Shown here piece by piece: positions 37,202 to 48,373 of a stretch of DNA of 64,000 nucleotides (position 1 is the stretch's first letter; each line of letters begins with the position of its first letter). Origin of the DNA: CAVTYH01 sp963738835 (lineage in GTDB: Bacteria; Planctomycetota; Planctomycetia; Pirellulales; JADZDJ01). Made by a program: the position numbers and the translations under genes. Below the pieces are notes generated by a model. It did no database searches and was not told the DNA's origin. It saw only the letters and a program-made list of their open reading frames with translations. Where the stretch lies: NCBI GenBank assembly GCA_963738835.1, contig CAVTYH010000006.1, forward strand, positions 682,001-746,000, in the 5' to 3' direction.

Positions 37202-39450
37202 ATGCTGTTCACTTCATGGCTGCGAAACTGGAAACGCTCTGCGCCGCAGCGCACCGGCACACACCAACGTCCTCTCGCCAACGGGCCAGTTTCCGCCCGC
37301 GACTGGAAGCGCTCGAAGGTCGCGTGGTTCTATCGGCGACGGCCATCGTGCAAACCAACTTGGTATCCGACGATATTCAGTTTGCTCCGGCCCAGGTCCA
37401 GGATTCCAACCTAGTCAATCCCTGGGGGCTGGCCGCCAGTCCCACCGGCGCCTGGTGGGTGGCCAACGAGGGCACGCTCACCAGCACCTTGTACGACACC
37501 TCGAAGCCGAACGTTTCGGTCGACCCGTTGGTGGTCAACATTCCGCACGATTCGCCGACCGGGATCGTCTTCAACAAAGCCACGGGGTTCAACATTTCCG
37601 AAAACGGCAACCAGGGTCCCAGCACCTTCCTGTTCGCCAACGCCGACGGCACCATCTCCGGCTGGAATCCGAATGTGGACCCCAATCACGCCATCATCGG
37701 GGCGACCAAATCCGGTGCGCTCTACCTCGGTCTGGCCATCGCCACGGATGCCCATGCTAAAACGCGGCTGTACGCGGCCGATTTCCTCAATAACAAGATC
37801 GATGCCTACGATCAGAACTTCCAATTGGTAACGACCCTGAAGGGCAAATTCACCGACTCCCAATTGCCGAAGAACTACCATCCGTTCAACATCCAGACCA
37901 TCGGCGGTAAGCTTTACGTCGAATACGCCCCGGCCGATAAGGTCCTCGCCGGGAAGGCAGGTGCGGGCGAGGGCGCCGTCGATGTCTTCAGCGCCAACGG
38001 CCAGTTGCAGCAGCGTCTGATCCGCCACGGTCAGCTCAATCAACCGTGGGCCATCGCGCTGGCCCCGTCGAATTTTGGCAGCTTCAGCAACGATCTCTTG
38101 GTCGGCAATTTCGGCGATGGCCACATCAACGCCTTTAATCCGACGAACGGCCATTTCGTCGGCCAGCTGAAAGACGCCAACCACCAGCCGATCACGATCA
38201 CGCACCTGTGGGGGTTGGAGTTCGGCAATGGCGCCGCCGCCGGATCCAAGAACACGCTGTACTTCACGGCCGGCCTGAGCTCGCACTTGGCCGCCAGCGA
38301 CGCTCCGTTCCACGGCCTATTCGGCTCGCTGCAAGTGGCACCCCCGCCGGCCAAGAATGCAAAGCCGGTCAATGGTCCCGCTGGCGGCTTACCTTATCCC
38401 ACCGCGGCCTCCGTCACGCAGCTCGTTGCCGACATCAATTATGCCAATAGCGCCGGCGGCGACGTCACCATCAACCTGAAGCCCGGCACTACCTTCGACC
38501 TGACAAGCGTGAACAATACCACCGACGGCGGCAATGGCCTGCCTGTCGTCGGCGGCACGAAAGCCGTCAATCTGACCATCCTCGGCAACGGCGACACCAT
38601 CGAACGGGTCGGTTCAAAGGCGCTGCGTTTCTTGGACGTGTCCGCGGGGGCTTCGCTGGCCCTCGACCACGTGACGCTGCAAGGCGGCTGGGCCTCCGGC
38701 TCCTACTTAACCTCATTCGGAGGTGCCGTGTACAACCGGGGCACGCTGACGGTCCGCAACGGCAGCACACTCTCCGCCAACTCGGCCGGATCCGGTGGCA
38801 GCATCTACAACGCCGGCGGGACGGTGACGCTCAGCAACAACAGCAACGTATCCGGCATCGACAACAGCGGTGGGACGGTGACGGTCAGCGACTGCACCCT
38901 GTTCGGCATCGGCAACAGCGGCGGGACGGTGACGGTCAGCAACAGCACCGTATACGGCATCACCAACGCGAGCGGGACAATGACGGTCAGCGACAGCACC
39001 GTATCCGGCGGCTCCGCCACATCCGGCGGCGACATCTACAACGCGGGCACCCTGACGGTCAACAGCAGCACCATTTCCGGCGGTAACGCCAGATGGGGTG
39101 GCGGCATTTACAACCTCGGCACTGTGACGATCAATAGCAGCACTCTTACCGGCAACACCGCCATCCACGCCGACTACCCGTGGAGCCTCGGCGACGGCGG
39201 CGGCATCTACAATAGCGGCGGGACGGTGACGATCAGCAACAGCACCATTTCCGGCAACACCGGCGACGCGTTTGTGGGCAGCGGCGGCGGCATCTACAAC
39301 GCCGGCGGAACGCTGACGGTTGAAAACAACAGCAGCATCACCGGGAACACCGCCGGCGATGGCGCGGACGCATTCAACCTCGGCGTGCTGTATCTGGACG
39401 GCACGAGCACCATCGGCGTCCTCGATGGAAATTCCGCAGTTTTGATTTAG
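37202..39450 (+). CDS. TIGR03118-type propeller with polymorphic-repeat tail, frame break at start
   Basis: ATG 37202 follows AAAGGAG and gives MLFTSWLRNWKRSAP, typical of planctomycete giant surface proteins. A one-base shift near 37270 then leads to FRPRLEALEGRVVLS, the usual second landmark. The first 340 residues form a TIGR03118 beta-propeller (NLVNPWGLAASPTGAWWVAN, then NAIIGATKSGALYLGLAIA-like blades, ending LSSHLAASDAPFHGLFGSLQ). The remainder is a beta-helix of short repeats such as GGTVTVSNSTVYG and GGGIYNAGGTLTVENNS, as in polymorphic membrane proteins. No C-terminal sorting signal is seen. If the frame is not corrected, an alternative start at 37216 lacks a ribosome site. Confidence 0.75.
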
Positions 39451-39557
39451 TCAGCTGACCGTGACGAACTGCCTGTTAAGAGACATGAGGATCTGGTGCA
39501 CCTGAAGAAGAATCACGACTGAATGATTACAACTTGTGCTCTTGGCCGCCCTGGCGA

Positions 39558-39592
39558 GCGGCTTAGCTTTCAAAAAGAAGGAGATTGCCATG
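39558..39592 (+). promoter_or_regulatory. Conserved 5' leader with ribosome site, copy 2
   Basis: Identical over 35 bases to 36412-36446, up to and including ATG. Flanking sequence on both sides differs, so the leader alone was copied or conserved. Confidence 0.8.
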
Positions 39593-42500
39593 TCGCGTAC
39601 TCAATGCTGCTCTGTCTTCCTGGCAGCTCTCCTCCTGTTGACCGCCGCCTCGGCCGCTCACAGCCAGCTCGACCCGAATGCTTACCCCTCGCTCGGGACG
39701 CTCAACATTTCGTCCGGGACGTTGAATATCAACACAGATGGCGGCCCGAGCATGACAGGTGCTGCTTCGTTTGGTGGGTTAGCAATTACTCAGAACGACG
39801 GCCCACAGGTGGCTGTGTTCGACTTCAGCTCCATCAACATCGGCCCCGCGGTGACCGTGAACATTTCAGGATCGCGGCCGTTCGCTTTGCTCTCGCAGGG
39901 CAACGCGACAATCCAGACGGCACTTTACCTTCCAACGAACAGTGGGCTCTTCTCAAACAAGCCAATCGCGGGTGGTTACATCGGCGCATACCTCGAATAC
40001 GGAACCGACGCGGAGAGTTACGCAGTTGCTGGCCAGGGAGGAGGAGGCCCTGGTGGCGGAGCAGCGTTAGCTGCCAATGGAGCCGGTGGAGGTGGGTATG
40101 GGGGAAAGGGCGGACCAACCGCCAACGGAGTAGGAGGCTTGCCTTACGGCAATCTGTTTCAGACGCTGCAAGGTGGCAGCGGTGGCGGTGCGGTGGTGCA
40201 AGTCGGGTTTGGCGATGGTGGCGACGCCTCGGGAGGCGCTGGGGGAGGGGCAGTTGAAGTCGTCGCGGTGGGCACCCTGACAGTCGCCACCGTAGCGGCC
40301 ATCGGGAGTAACGGGACCGGCAGCACCAATGGCACTAACTATTCACCTAATTATCAAGCCGGCGGTGGGGCCGGAGGAGGAATTCTGCTGAGTGGCGGCA
40401 CCGGTTTGACAGTAACTAGCACCCTTGATGTCCGTGGCGGCGACGGCGGCGACGCCGCGGCCACCTCGGGGACAATCGCGACGGCCGGCGGCGGCGGGCG
40501 GATCGCCCTGGCCGGCCTGTCCAGCTACACGCTCGGCTCGAATCCGTTCACCTTCAACCTCAACGGCGGCAACAGCACTACAGGCAACGGCTTCGCCGGT
40601 GTCATTACCGTGGACGCTTTGACGACCACCATCAATGGCGGCACGTCCGTTACCCTGACCGGCGACCCGATCGTCTCTGTCGCAGGGTCACTGCAACGGA
40701 CCAGCCCAACGATCGAGGCCTATGCCCGCCATGACCTCAGCGTCACCGGCACCGTCATCCTGGGCGCCGACAACGCCTTTCAACGGCTTGATGCTACCGG
40801 CAAGAACATCACTACCCTGTTCATAACCCAAGGGACCTTCGACCTGAACGGGTATAGCGAGAAGCTTGATCTGCTCAGCGAGTCCTTCGGGAATCCGTCG
40901 CTCGTCAAGCTCCCCGCCGGCAGCACGTTGACGGTGGGCGTCGGTGGCGGGTCAACTGGCTTTGTTGGCCAATTCACCGGTGCCGGTTCGCTGGTCAAGG
41001 CTGGGTCCGGCACTTGGACCTTGAGCGGCACGTCGCCGAATTTCACCGGCCCGACGACGGTCACCGGCGGGACGCTAACAATTAACGGCCCACAGGCACT
41101 ACAGAGCAGCACGGTAACGTTGGCCGGCGGTGGCCTAAGTATGGGTTTCATCGCCGACGCCATTCTCGGCGCGTTGGCGGGGACCGGCAACATCTCGCTC
41201 ACGGGCCTGGGTTTCAATAGCATGACAGTCGGCGGCAACAATGCGTCGACCACTTTTGCGGGCACCTTGTCCGGTTCGCCGCCGGGCGGACTGATCAAGG
41301 CCGGCAGCGGCGTCTGGACGCTCGCCGGCACAAACACCCTGACCGGGCCGATCAAGATTCAAGGCGGCACCGTCCTGGTGGGTTTGGCCACTGCTCTATC
41401 GGCAAGTGCTCCGATCACTGTCTCCTCTGGGGCAACGCTGGATCTGAACGGTTACAACTATACTGTCACGAGCAGTAACTCGTTGACCCTCCAAGGCACA
41501 TTGCGGTTGGGAGGCGCGGGCCTGAGCGTCGCATCCGGCGCGACAGCCACATACAATGGCGGCACAGTGAGCAACGGCTTTCTCGTCGGGGCCGGCACGC
41601 AAACTCTTACCGGCGGCGCCACACTGACAGGCGTGACCACGGCGTCCAGCGTGACCATCAGCCAGACGGGCGTAGCGGCGGTAAGCAACTTCACCCACAA
41701 CGGGCAGTTTAACAATGCCGCCGGTCAGACGCTCAATTGGACGAACGGCATGATCACCAGCGCCGGTCGATTGACGATCGCAGGCACGTTGACCGCCAGC
41801 GACTTCGTCAGCGATGGTGTGGTGACAATCAATGGTGGCGGCGCCATCAACAACAGCGGGTCGAACCTTGTGCTCGGCGGCGGCAGCCGGACGACCATCA
41901 ATCCGTCCGGCGCGTTGGCCACCGCCTCTGGCACGACGATCGAGTTGAACGGCGGGCTATTGATTAACAACGGTACGATCACCGGCACGACGAATGTCAA
42001 TTACGGCTCCTTGGCCAAAGGCGCCGGTATGTACGGCGTGGTCAACGTGAGCCAAGGCGGCGTCTATGCCCCCGGCAACAGTCCGGGCATTGTTACCGCG
42101 GCGGCGGTAAGTTTCGACAGCACTCCCGTTAGCAGCGGCATCCGACGTTGCAGATTGAATTGGGCGGAACCACGCTGGGAACCCAGTACGATCAACTCCA
42201 CGCGACCGGGCCACTCTCGCTGGGCGGCACCCTGCAGGTCTTGCTCGTCAACACCGATACGTTCACGCTGGCCGCGGGCAACAGCTTCGACATTCTCGAT
42301 TGGGGCAGTCTTACGGGCACGTTCTCTCATTTGAATCTTCCCGCGCTCAGCGCGCCCTTGGGTTGGGACACATCGCAGCTGTACATCGATGGCAAACTGA
42401 TCGTGACTCCGTTCGTACCCGGCGATTTCAATCGCGATGGCCAAGTCACCAGCGCCGATATTCCGGCCATGCTCTTGGCGCTGACGGATTTGAACGCCTA

Positions 42501-42738
42501 CGCATCCACCCACTCGTTAAATCTCACTCAGTTGGCAGCGATTGGCGATTTCGACAATTCTGGCACGGTGACCAATCGCGATATTCAAGGCCTACTCGAT
42601 CTTGTCGCCGGTCTCGGCGGCGGATCGGTTGACACCGTGCCGGAACCGTCATCGCTGGTCTTGCTCGGACTGGCCTTTCCCGCAGTTGTTGTCATGGCTG
42701 GATGCCGTCGGACCAAGCAGTCGAGTTTCACTGTTTGA
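39590..42738 (+). CDS. Autotransporter-repeat/dockerin PEP-CTERM surface protein, one frame break
   Basis: About 1,050 residues once a shift near 42130 is repaired. Order: signal peptide (CCSVFLAALLLLTAASAAHS); a Gly-rich region near 160-260; beta-helix with passenger-associated repeats (GSLVKAGSGTWTLSGTSPNF and GGLIKAGSGVWTLAGTNTLT); after the shift, a TLQIELGGTTLGTQYDQLHA segment typical of these proteins; two dockerin-type calcium repeats (GDFNRDGQVTSADIPAML and GDFDNSGTVTNRDIQGLL); and PEP-CTERM (VPEPSSLVLLGLAFPAVVVM). Without repair the frame ends at 42334 and lacks the sorting tag. Probably a cell-surface or matrix protein. Confidence 0.8.
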
Positions 42739-42920
42739 ACACCCAGGGCCGCATTTTGCATCGCCACGGCAATCCGCGTGTTGTGTTTATTCAGAGGACC
42801 GCCAGCAGCCGCGAATGCATGGGGAACACCACGCCAGTGTGTCTTCAGCTCACCTAAGCCCACGCGGGTTGCGATGGCCATTGTTTCATCAACTCGTTCG
42901 CGCATGCGAGTCCCGAGATT

Positions 42921-43032
42921 CCAAGTAAACGACCGATTTAATGGCACTCGTCCGCCGTTCCGGAAACTCATCTCCACGTTCGATCTGACACACGACGGCC
43001 ATTCCGGCGGCGAAAATGCGCCGACAAATGAA
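42921..43032. repeat. About 110-bp direct repeat, copy 1
   Basis: From CGACCGATTTAATGGCACTC to CCGACAAATGAA it aligns without gaps to 45171-45281, with about seven differences in 102 positions. The copies lie in the same orientation on either side of the antiporter gene. Short open frames through both are conserved (FAAGM..CQIERGDEFPERRT on the minus strand), but no family was recognised. Confidence 0.8.
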
Positions 43033-43417
43033 CGGATTATGGCTTACATTTCCAACTCTCAGCCCCGGGATCGAATCGAGGGCAGATTGATGCCGCATCG
43101 AGGTTGTAATGCTGCGGTAAACTGCCAACGGATTCTCTCCATGTGTGCTCGTGGGCGAGATACTTCGCATGGTGGGCGGAGAGTTGCATGAAAAATCTCC
43201 GCAGTTGCGGAATGGCGGCGGTCGACGAATCTAGTTGGGCTTGCGGCTTTCAAGAGCGGCGGCGCAGAGGCAAAACGCTCGCGACGATTATGTTGGCGGC
43301 GAATCGCGAAACGCTTTCGACCGATGCGACCAACGCGCAAGCCGCAGAAGTGATCACCGTCTGAAAGAGCGTCGGCGGACAAACGACTAGTGAGTTGGCG
43401 ATCGTAAAATCACTCGT
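43033..43417. other. Intergenic, nothing recognised
   Basis: Small overlapping frames only; no terminator, RNA or domain is evident. With 42739-42920 it forms the gap between the PEP-CTERM gene and the convergent antiporter gene. Confidence 0.4.
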
Positions 43418-44686
43418 TCAAGCAGCATTTTTAGCAGCAGAATCGCCGGGTTGAGTTTTGTTCGGAGGAACTTCTACTGCCAATCGTCGGCCGAAAAGTT
43501 CGGTTAGAATTGGCCCCAGTAAAGAAGTCACGACCATCAGCACGATAACGCTATTAAGAACTGGTTCATCGATCAAGCGGCTGCCATCGGCAGCTTTGGC
43601 TTCATACGCGGTTAGTGCGGCCGCTAGCGTCGCAGCCACCTGTGGTAGCGACAGTGACCACATAATCAATCCTTCGTCACGCGAATAGCCAAGCACCTTT
43701 TGCGATACGAAGGCGGCGATCCATTTCGCTACAATCAGGCCGAGAACAATGCTGGAGACCAATGGCACGTGACTCACAAGGGTCTCGAAGAAGACTCGCA
43801 CGTTGATCAGGAAGCCAACAACGACAAAAAACATCGGCACGAATAGCGAATTACCGATGAACTCCAATTCCTCTTTGGCTTTGGTGTGCTGCGCCGCACG
43901 GTTTAGAGCAAGGCCGGCAAGAAATGCCCCGACGATACCCTCAAGCTGGATGGCTTCTCCTCCGATTGCGGCAACCGTCACGGCCGGGAGCAGTACTAAA
44001 AACTGACCCTCCTTTGAGCCGTGTAACCTATTCATAAGGTAGCGGGCCAAGGCACTTAGGCCAAATAGTATCACTGGGACGTAAATGGCCAGTTGCAGCA
44101 ATTGCAACACAAAAGTAGTTGTTGAAAAGCCCGACGTGTGGATCGGGATGCAAATCGCCAGCACGAGTAGAGAGGCCACGTCGGTAAAAACAGTCGCGCC
44201 AATCGCGACGGTTACCGCTTCATTGCTGACCAGGCCAAGCTGCTGGACGATCGGAAATCCTAGCAGCGTGTGGGAGGCCAACAAAGATCCGATCAATAGT
44301 GCCGCGATCCAACTATAACCAAAGACCAAGCCAACGATGATGCCCGCAGTAAGCGGAAAAGCAAACGTCGCTATGCCAAACGTTAGCGATCGGTTGCGGA
44401 TGCGCAGAAATTGATCCAGATCGATTTCCAATCCCGCGAAGAACATCAGCAGTAACTTGCCCAAATCGGCAAAGAAGTGTGCGACCTCGCCATGTTCGGG
44501 CGCAATGTGTAGGGCGCTCGGACCAAGCACGACGCCGGCAAGCAAGAGACCAACAGCCGCCGGAAGTCGAATTCGTTTGCACAGTGGCGGAATGCTAAGG
44601 AAGAGCAGCAGTGCAATCGCAAACCTTGCCAGCAAGGGCAAGTGCGTCATGGATTCAATAATTTCGTCGAACATATAAGGGCCCAA
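43418..44686 (-). CDS. Monovalent cation:proton antiporter (CPA2, KefB-like)
   Basis: 422 residues, twelve or thirteen transmembrane helices of the Na_H_Exchanger fold: RLPAAVGLLLAGVVLGPSAL near residue 40, FFAGLEIDLDQFLRIRNRSL, VFTDVASLLVLAICI with the TD pair of the core (TM5-like), and GEAIQLEGIVGAFLAGLALN. It lacks the cytoplasmic TrkA-N/RCK domain of KefB, so gating by NAD(H) is not expected. It exchanges K+ or Na+ for H+. The gene is monocistronic and flanked by about 110-bp direct repeats. Confidence 0.9.
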   Translation of the reverse strand: MGPYMFDEIIESMTHLPLLARFAIALLLFLSIPPLCKRIRLPAAVGLLLAGVVLGPSALHIAPEHGEVAHFFADLGKLLLMFFAGLEIDLDQFLRIRNRSLTFGIATFAFPLTAGIIVGLVFGYSWIAALLIGSLLASHTLLGFPIVQQLGLVSNEAVTVAIGATVFTDVASLLVLAICIPIHTSGFSTTTFVLQLLQLAIYVPVILFGLSALARYLMNRLHGSKEGQFLVLLPAVTVAAIGGEAIQLEGIVGAFLAGLALNRAAQHTKAKEELEFIGNSLFVPMFFVVVGFLINVRVFFETLVSHVPLVSSIVLGLIVAKWIAAFVSQKVLGYSRDEGLIMWSLSLPQVAATLAAALTAYEAKAADGSRLIDEPVLNSVIVLMVVTSLLGPILTELFGRRLAVEVPPNKTQPGDSAAKNAA

Positions 44687-45170
44687 CGTTTGAACGAGAT
44701 AGTGGGTGTAATTAGCTTCGGCAGTGTTTGCCTGATGAATCGATTATTCTGGCAGGAGCCACGAATCGTCCTTGAATTCGGCAATGTCTAGCTCACCGAC
44801 ATCTGCCGTCCACAACAACTGACGTGTTCGTCCGAGACATGGACCAGAACCCGACTCGTTACTTAGAAAGCAGGACTATCTCTATCTCTATTATTGACAG
44901 CGGAATTTGAGTTCGCGATTCCGCTGAAACGCTTCTGCTAGAGATTTCCAGGGCATGCAAAAGCGGCGACACCCCTAGCCGCCTGCGACACATGGCACGC
45001 TCATTTCGGCCAACCCGGTGGCGGTTCTGGTGCGTCCGTCAGATCTTCGAGCGCCACGGTGCCTGAGGCCGCCATTGCATTGCTTTTGATTCTTGGAATA
45101 GCGGTAAGAAGCTGGAGAGCACGTCGAACGGCGTCGCGAATCCCGACTACTCATTAACAAGTGAGACGGA
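44687..45170. other. Intergenic upstream of the antiporter gene
   Basis: No coding pattern. It should contain the antiporter promoter, but no clear -35/-10 pair stands out. Confidence 0.35.
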
Positions 45171-45281
45171 CCAAGAATCGACCGATTTGATGGCACTCGT
45201 CCGGCGTTCCGGAAACTCATCTCCACGTTCGATCTGACATTCGACGGTCATTCCGGCGGCGAAAATGTGCCGACAAACGAA
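45171..45281. repeat. About 110-bp direct repeat, copy 2
   Basis: Same orientation and about 93 percent identical to 42921-43032. A hairpin with arms GGCATCCGC and GCGGATGCC follows at 45300-45344, upstream of the CARDB gene. Confidence 0.8.
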
Positions 45282-45528
45282 GGACCTTTGAAATATACCG
45301 GCATCCGCTGCAATTTGAGGCTCACAGGAAGAGTTGCGGATGCCCATTTCCTGGGCCGGAGACTGTCATGCCAGGCCGCTGTTATTCCCAGGGGTGCCTG
45401 AGCCGGCTTGCCCGCAATTCTTGCCTGTAACATTCGTTCCCGCATTGCGCTTACCTAGGTGGCAGTCAACATGGGCTGTCGCATCTAATCTAAAACGCCT
45501 AGGGAACGTCATCCGGAGGGAACTGATC

Positions 45529-46914
45529 ATGGCTCGCTTCACCAAAATCGTGCTGATCGCCGTAACGGCTTTAGGGGCTGCTCCCAGCTTTGCCAAAGGG
45601 CCGAGCATGGGTCACAGCAATCCCAGCCATGCGGCCGCCAAAATGGCGGCCCCAGTTCACATCAATCAGAGCTTTAATCAGGCGCACAGCGCCCTAACCA
45701 GCCCGATGCTGAGCGGAAATCCAGGGGCCAGCTTGAAAAGCGCGAACCTCGGACAAAACCTGGGCAATCTCAAAGCGAGTAATCAGCTCAATGGAAAACT
45801 GCCCATCAGCGGTGGGCCGGGCGCAATTGCAGTCACCAAACCTTCTCCCATTAACAATGCGGCCAATCTTCGCGGGAGCCTGCCGTCAGGTACGGCCGGT
45901 CGCATCAATCACAGTGGCGTCGCTAACACCGTGAACAATGGAAGCGCAAACAATCAATCAAGCGTACCTCCAGGACCCGAAACATCTGGAGTTTATACTG
46001 TCGCCCAAGCGGATCAACCGCCGACCAATACGGGCGACCAATCGGACAACAATTCGACAGACACATCTCGCCAAGCACCTACACCACCTACAACACCTGA
46101 AGTACCTGAAATTATCACCAACCGGACATATGTAATTCGCCCTGGAATCCAGTATGCAGGAACGGTACCGATCACAGCCGGCAAAACCACCAGTCCGACC
46201 ACGGGCAACGGCGGCGTTACCGTCTCCAATCCGCCAGGTGGCGGGAGTAATCCTGGTGGCCCGCCCTTGACCAGTTCCGATCCGCCACGCCTCGTCAATA
46301 ATCCCTCCGACCCAGGGACACCGCCGCACCTGATCAATAACCCATCCAATCCGGGTGGCCAACCGCAGCTCAGCAATCCACCGGGCCCAGGTTTGCTGCC
46401 GCCGCATAACAGTGGCCAGGGAGGATACCTTCCGCCTGGCAGTTCGATTACTTGGGGCGTGGAGCTGCCGCCTTTGGAAGCCGAGCCATTGGTGGTGATG
46501 GGTGCGGCAGCACCTGCGATCGACCTCGAGTTGGTGGATGTTCGACTGGTCGATGTAGGCAACATTCAGGCGAATATCGGACCGCGGTTTCGCCTCTTCT
46601 GTCGGAATAACGGCACGCTCGAAGCGCCGAAGTTCCAAATCAGTTTGATGGCCGACCTCGGCAAAGAACTGACGAAAACGGCCCGTCTTGTGACTGTGGA
46701 TTGCGTCGGCATTAAGCCGGGTCAGACCCAGGCCATCGACGTGCAATTGCCGGTCGAAGTGCTGAAGATGACCACCGCCAACGATCAATGGCCCAAACCT
46801 TTCGATCTGCTGGTGGCCGTCGCCGACAGCGACAATCGCGTGCCGGAAACCAACGAGGACAACAACGTCTTGACTCTGAATCGTGATGCCATCAAGCCCC
46901 TGGCCTCGAAGTGA
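45529..46914 (+). CDS. Secreted CARDB-domain protein
   Basis: 461 residues from ATG 45529 (GGAGGG ribosome site). Signal peptide FTKIVLIAVTALGAAPSFAK. The middle is low complexity: Asn/Ser-rich, then Pro/Gly-rich repeats such as NNPSDPGTPPHLINNPSNPG. A C-terminal CARDB (cell-adhesion-related) beta-sandwich covers about residues 330-455: IDLELVDVRLVDVGNIQANI, FRLFCRNNGTLEAPKFQISL and VADSDNRVPETNEDNNVLTL. Likely an exported surface or adhesion protein. No sorting tag is seen. Confidence 0.85.
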   Translation: MARFTKIVLIAVTALGAAPSFAKGPSMGHSNPSHAAAKMAAPVHINQSFNQAHSALTSPMLSGNPGASLKSANLGQNLGNLKASNQLNGKLPISGGPGAIAVTKPSPINNAANLRGSLPSGTAGRINHSGVANTVNNGSANNQSSVPPGPETSGVYTVAQADQPPTNTGDQSDNNSTDTSRQAPTPPTTPEVPEIITNRTYVIRPGIQYAGTVPITAGKTTSPTTGNGGVTVSNPPGGGSNPGGPPLTSSDPPRLVNNPSDPGTPPHLINNPSNPGGQPQLSNPPGPGLLPPHNSGQGGYLPPGSSITWGVELPPLEAEPLVVMGAAAPAIDLELVDVRLVDVGNIQANIGPRFRLFCRNNGTLEAPKFQISLMADLGKELTKTARLVTVDCVGIKPGQTQAIDVQLPVEVLKMTTANDQWPKPFDLLVAVADSDNRVPETNEDNNVLTLNRDAIKPLASK

Positions 46915-47039
46915 GGCCCAGACAGCAACTCGATAGTTTTTGACCCGCCCATTTATTGACAGTTTTTCGGCAGCGGAGTTCAACTGCGTCTGTTACACTG
47001 TGCGTTTCAGCTGATGGCGTAGTCGTGAGGCGGACTCAA

Positions 47040-47777
47040 ATGATGCGAACACTGGTATTGCTGTTTGGCATTCTGTGCTACGTCACCTTCGTTGTTACCT
47101 TTCTGTATCAGATTGGCTTCGTCGCCGGCGTCGTCGTCCCCAAAGCCATCGACGACGGAGCCGTCGTATCCAAATTTCAAGCGATCGCCACGGACGTCGT
47201 TCTGCTGAGTCTGTTTGCGATCCAGCACACCCTCATGGCTCGGCTGGTGTTCAAGCGCTGGTGGACGACGATCGTTCCGCAGTCCATCGAACGAAGCGTG
47301 TATGTACTTCTATCGAGCCTGCTGCTGCTCCTCATGAATTGGCAATGGAAACCGCTACCCGAGATTGTCTGGCGCGTGGACAGTACTTTGGGGCGAATCC
47401 TGCTCTACGCCGCTGCAAGCGCGGGTTGGGGGCTGGTCCTGTACGCCACCTTTCTCATCAACCACTTCGACCTGTTCGGATTGCGGCAGGTGTGGCTCTA
47501 TTTTACTCAGCGCGAATACACCTCCGTGAAATTCAAGGAGACTCTGCTCTATCGATGGCTGCGTCATCCTCTGATGCTCGGTTTTATCATCGCGTTTTGG
47601 GCGACACCCGATATGACGCAGGGCCATCTCTTGTTTGCCGTCGTGACCACAGCCTATATTCTGATCGCGATCCAGATCGAGGAACGCACTTTAATGGCCG
47701 TCCACGGAGAGGATTATCGCCGGTATCGAGAGCGCGTTTCGATGATCATTCCTATGCCTCCGAAGTCGGCAGAATGA
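47040..47777 (+). CDS. mddA: Methanethiol S-methyltransferase-like membrane protein
   Basis: 245 residues from ATG 47040, with five or six transmembrane helices. The N-terminus (LFGILCYVTFVVTFLYQIGF, then VVPKAIDDGA) and FAIQHTLMAR, with LLYRWLRHPLMLGFIIAFWA and IEERTLMAVHGEDYRRYRER, match the MddA branch of the isoprenylcysteine-methyltransferase/NnrU superfamily. MddA methylates methanethiol with S-adenosylmethionine to give dimethyl sulfide. The HP and EE motifs needed for cofactor binding are present. Other ICMT-like activities cannot be ruled out from sequence alone. Confidence 0.75.
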   Translation: MMRTLVLLFGILCYVTFVVTFLYQIGFVAGVVVPKAIDDGAVVSKFQAIATDVVLLSLFAIQHTLMARLVFKRWWTTIVPQSIERSVYVLLSSLLLLLMNWQWKPLPEIVWRVDSTLGRILLYAAASAGWGLVLYATFLINHFDLFGLRQVWLYFTQREYTSVKFKETLLYRWLRHPLMLGFIIAFWATPDMTQGHLLFAVVTTAYILIAIQIEERTLMAVHGEDYRRYRERVSMIIPMPPKSAE

Positions 47778-48373
47778 AAATCATTCGCCGAACACGGCGC
47801 TGAACGCGGAGCCGACGACAGAGCATTGGTAAATTTACGCTCCACCGCGGTGGCCAGGTGACCGCAGTCGTTTCCGCCTCAGGACGGCGTCAACTTAACG
47901 AAAGGACCAGATCTCGGAATCGACAACGAATGTTTCAAAACGTGTCCAGTCCCCCACTGGGTCGATTACCCAGCGAAGATCGCACCCAACTTCTTGCCAA
48001 CGCTGACCAGAAAATCGATTCCACAAGCCACCGTGGTTGGGAAACAATAACGCGCATACTTGGTTATTGCCAACCGGCCTTCCTTCTTCGCAGCTGCAGC
48101 GTCTTTCTAAACCGAATGGCTTGCCATCGATTCAACCAGCACGATCGTTAAGATTTCGCACTCTGACTGCATCGGCCGAGCTTGGGCCTCGCGATTTCGC
48201 GATTCCCGATGAACTCGCGGATACTAGGAAGCCGATAGCGCGCAGTGTCAAAGCAATTCTATAAAGTGCCCTTTTCTGTCTGCCAAATGCCAGGGTTTGC
48301 TATCAGTACGTAGCAGGGCATGACGGAGTCATGCACCACCCTAGCATCCTTCCACGGATTGGAGTCTGGGACC
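47778..48373. other. Intergenic, nothing recognised
   Basis: About 600 bases with only short frames that lack domain or ribosome site. It precedes the porin gene and probably holds its promoter and leader. Confidence 0.4.

Noticed and set aside
37411..38313. Minus-strand ORF of 300 residues opposite the TIGR03118 domain
   Set aside because: Shadow of a recognised propeller domain.
38820..39300. Short tandem-looking units that might be a CRISPR or minisatellite
   Set aside because: They are in-frame beta-helix coding repeats with variable spacing and no constant spacer/repeat pattern.
40020..40280. Gly-rich segment considered as a separate gene
   Set aside because: Continuous in frame with the signal peptide and beta-helix of the same surface protein.
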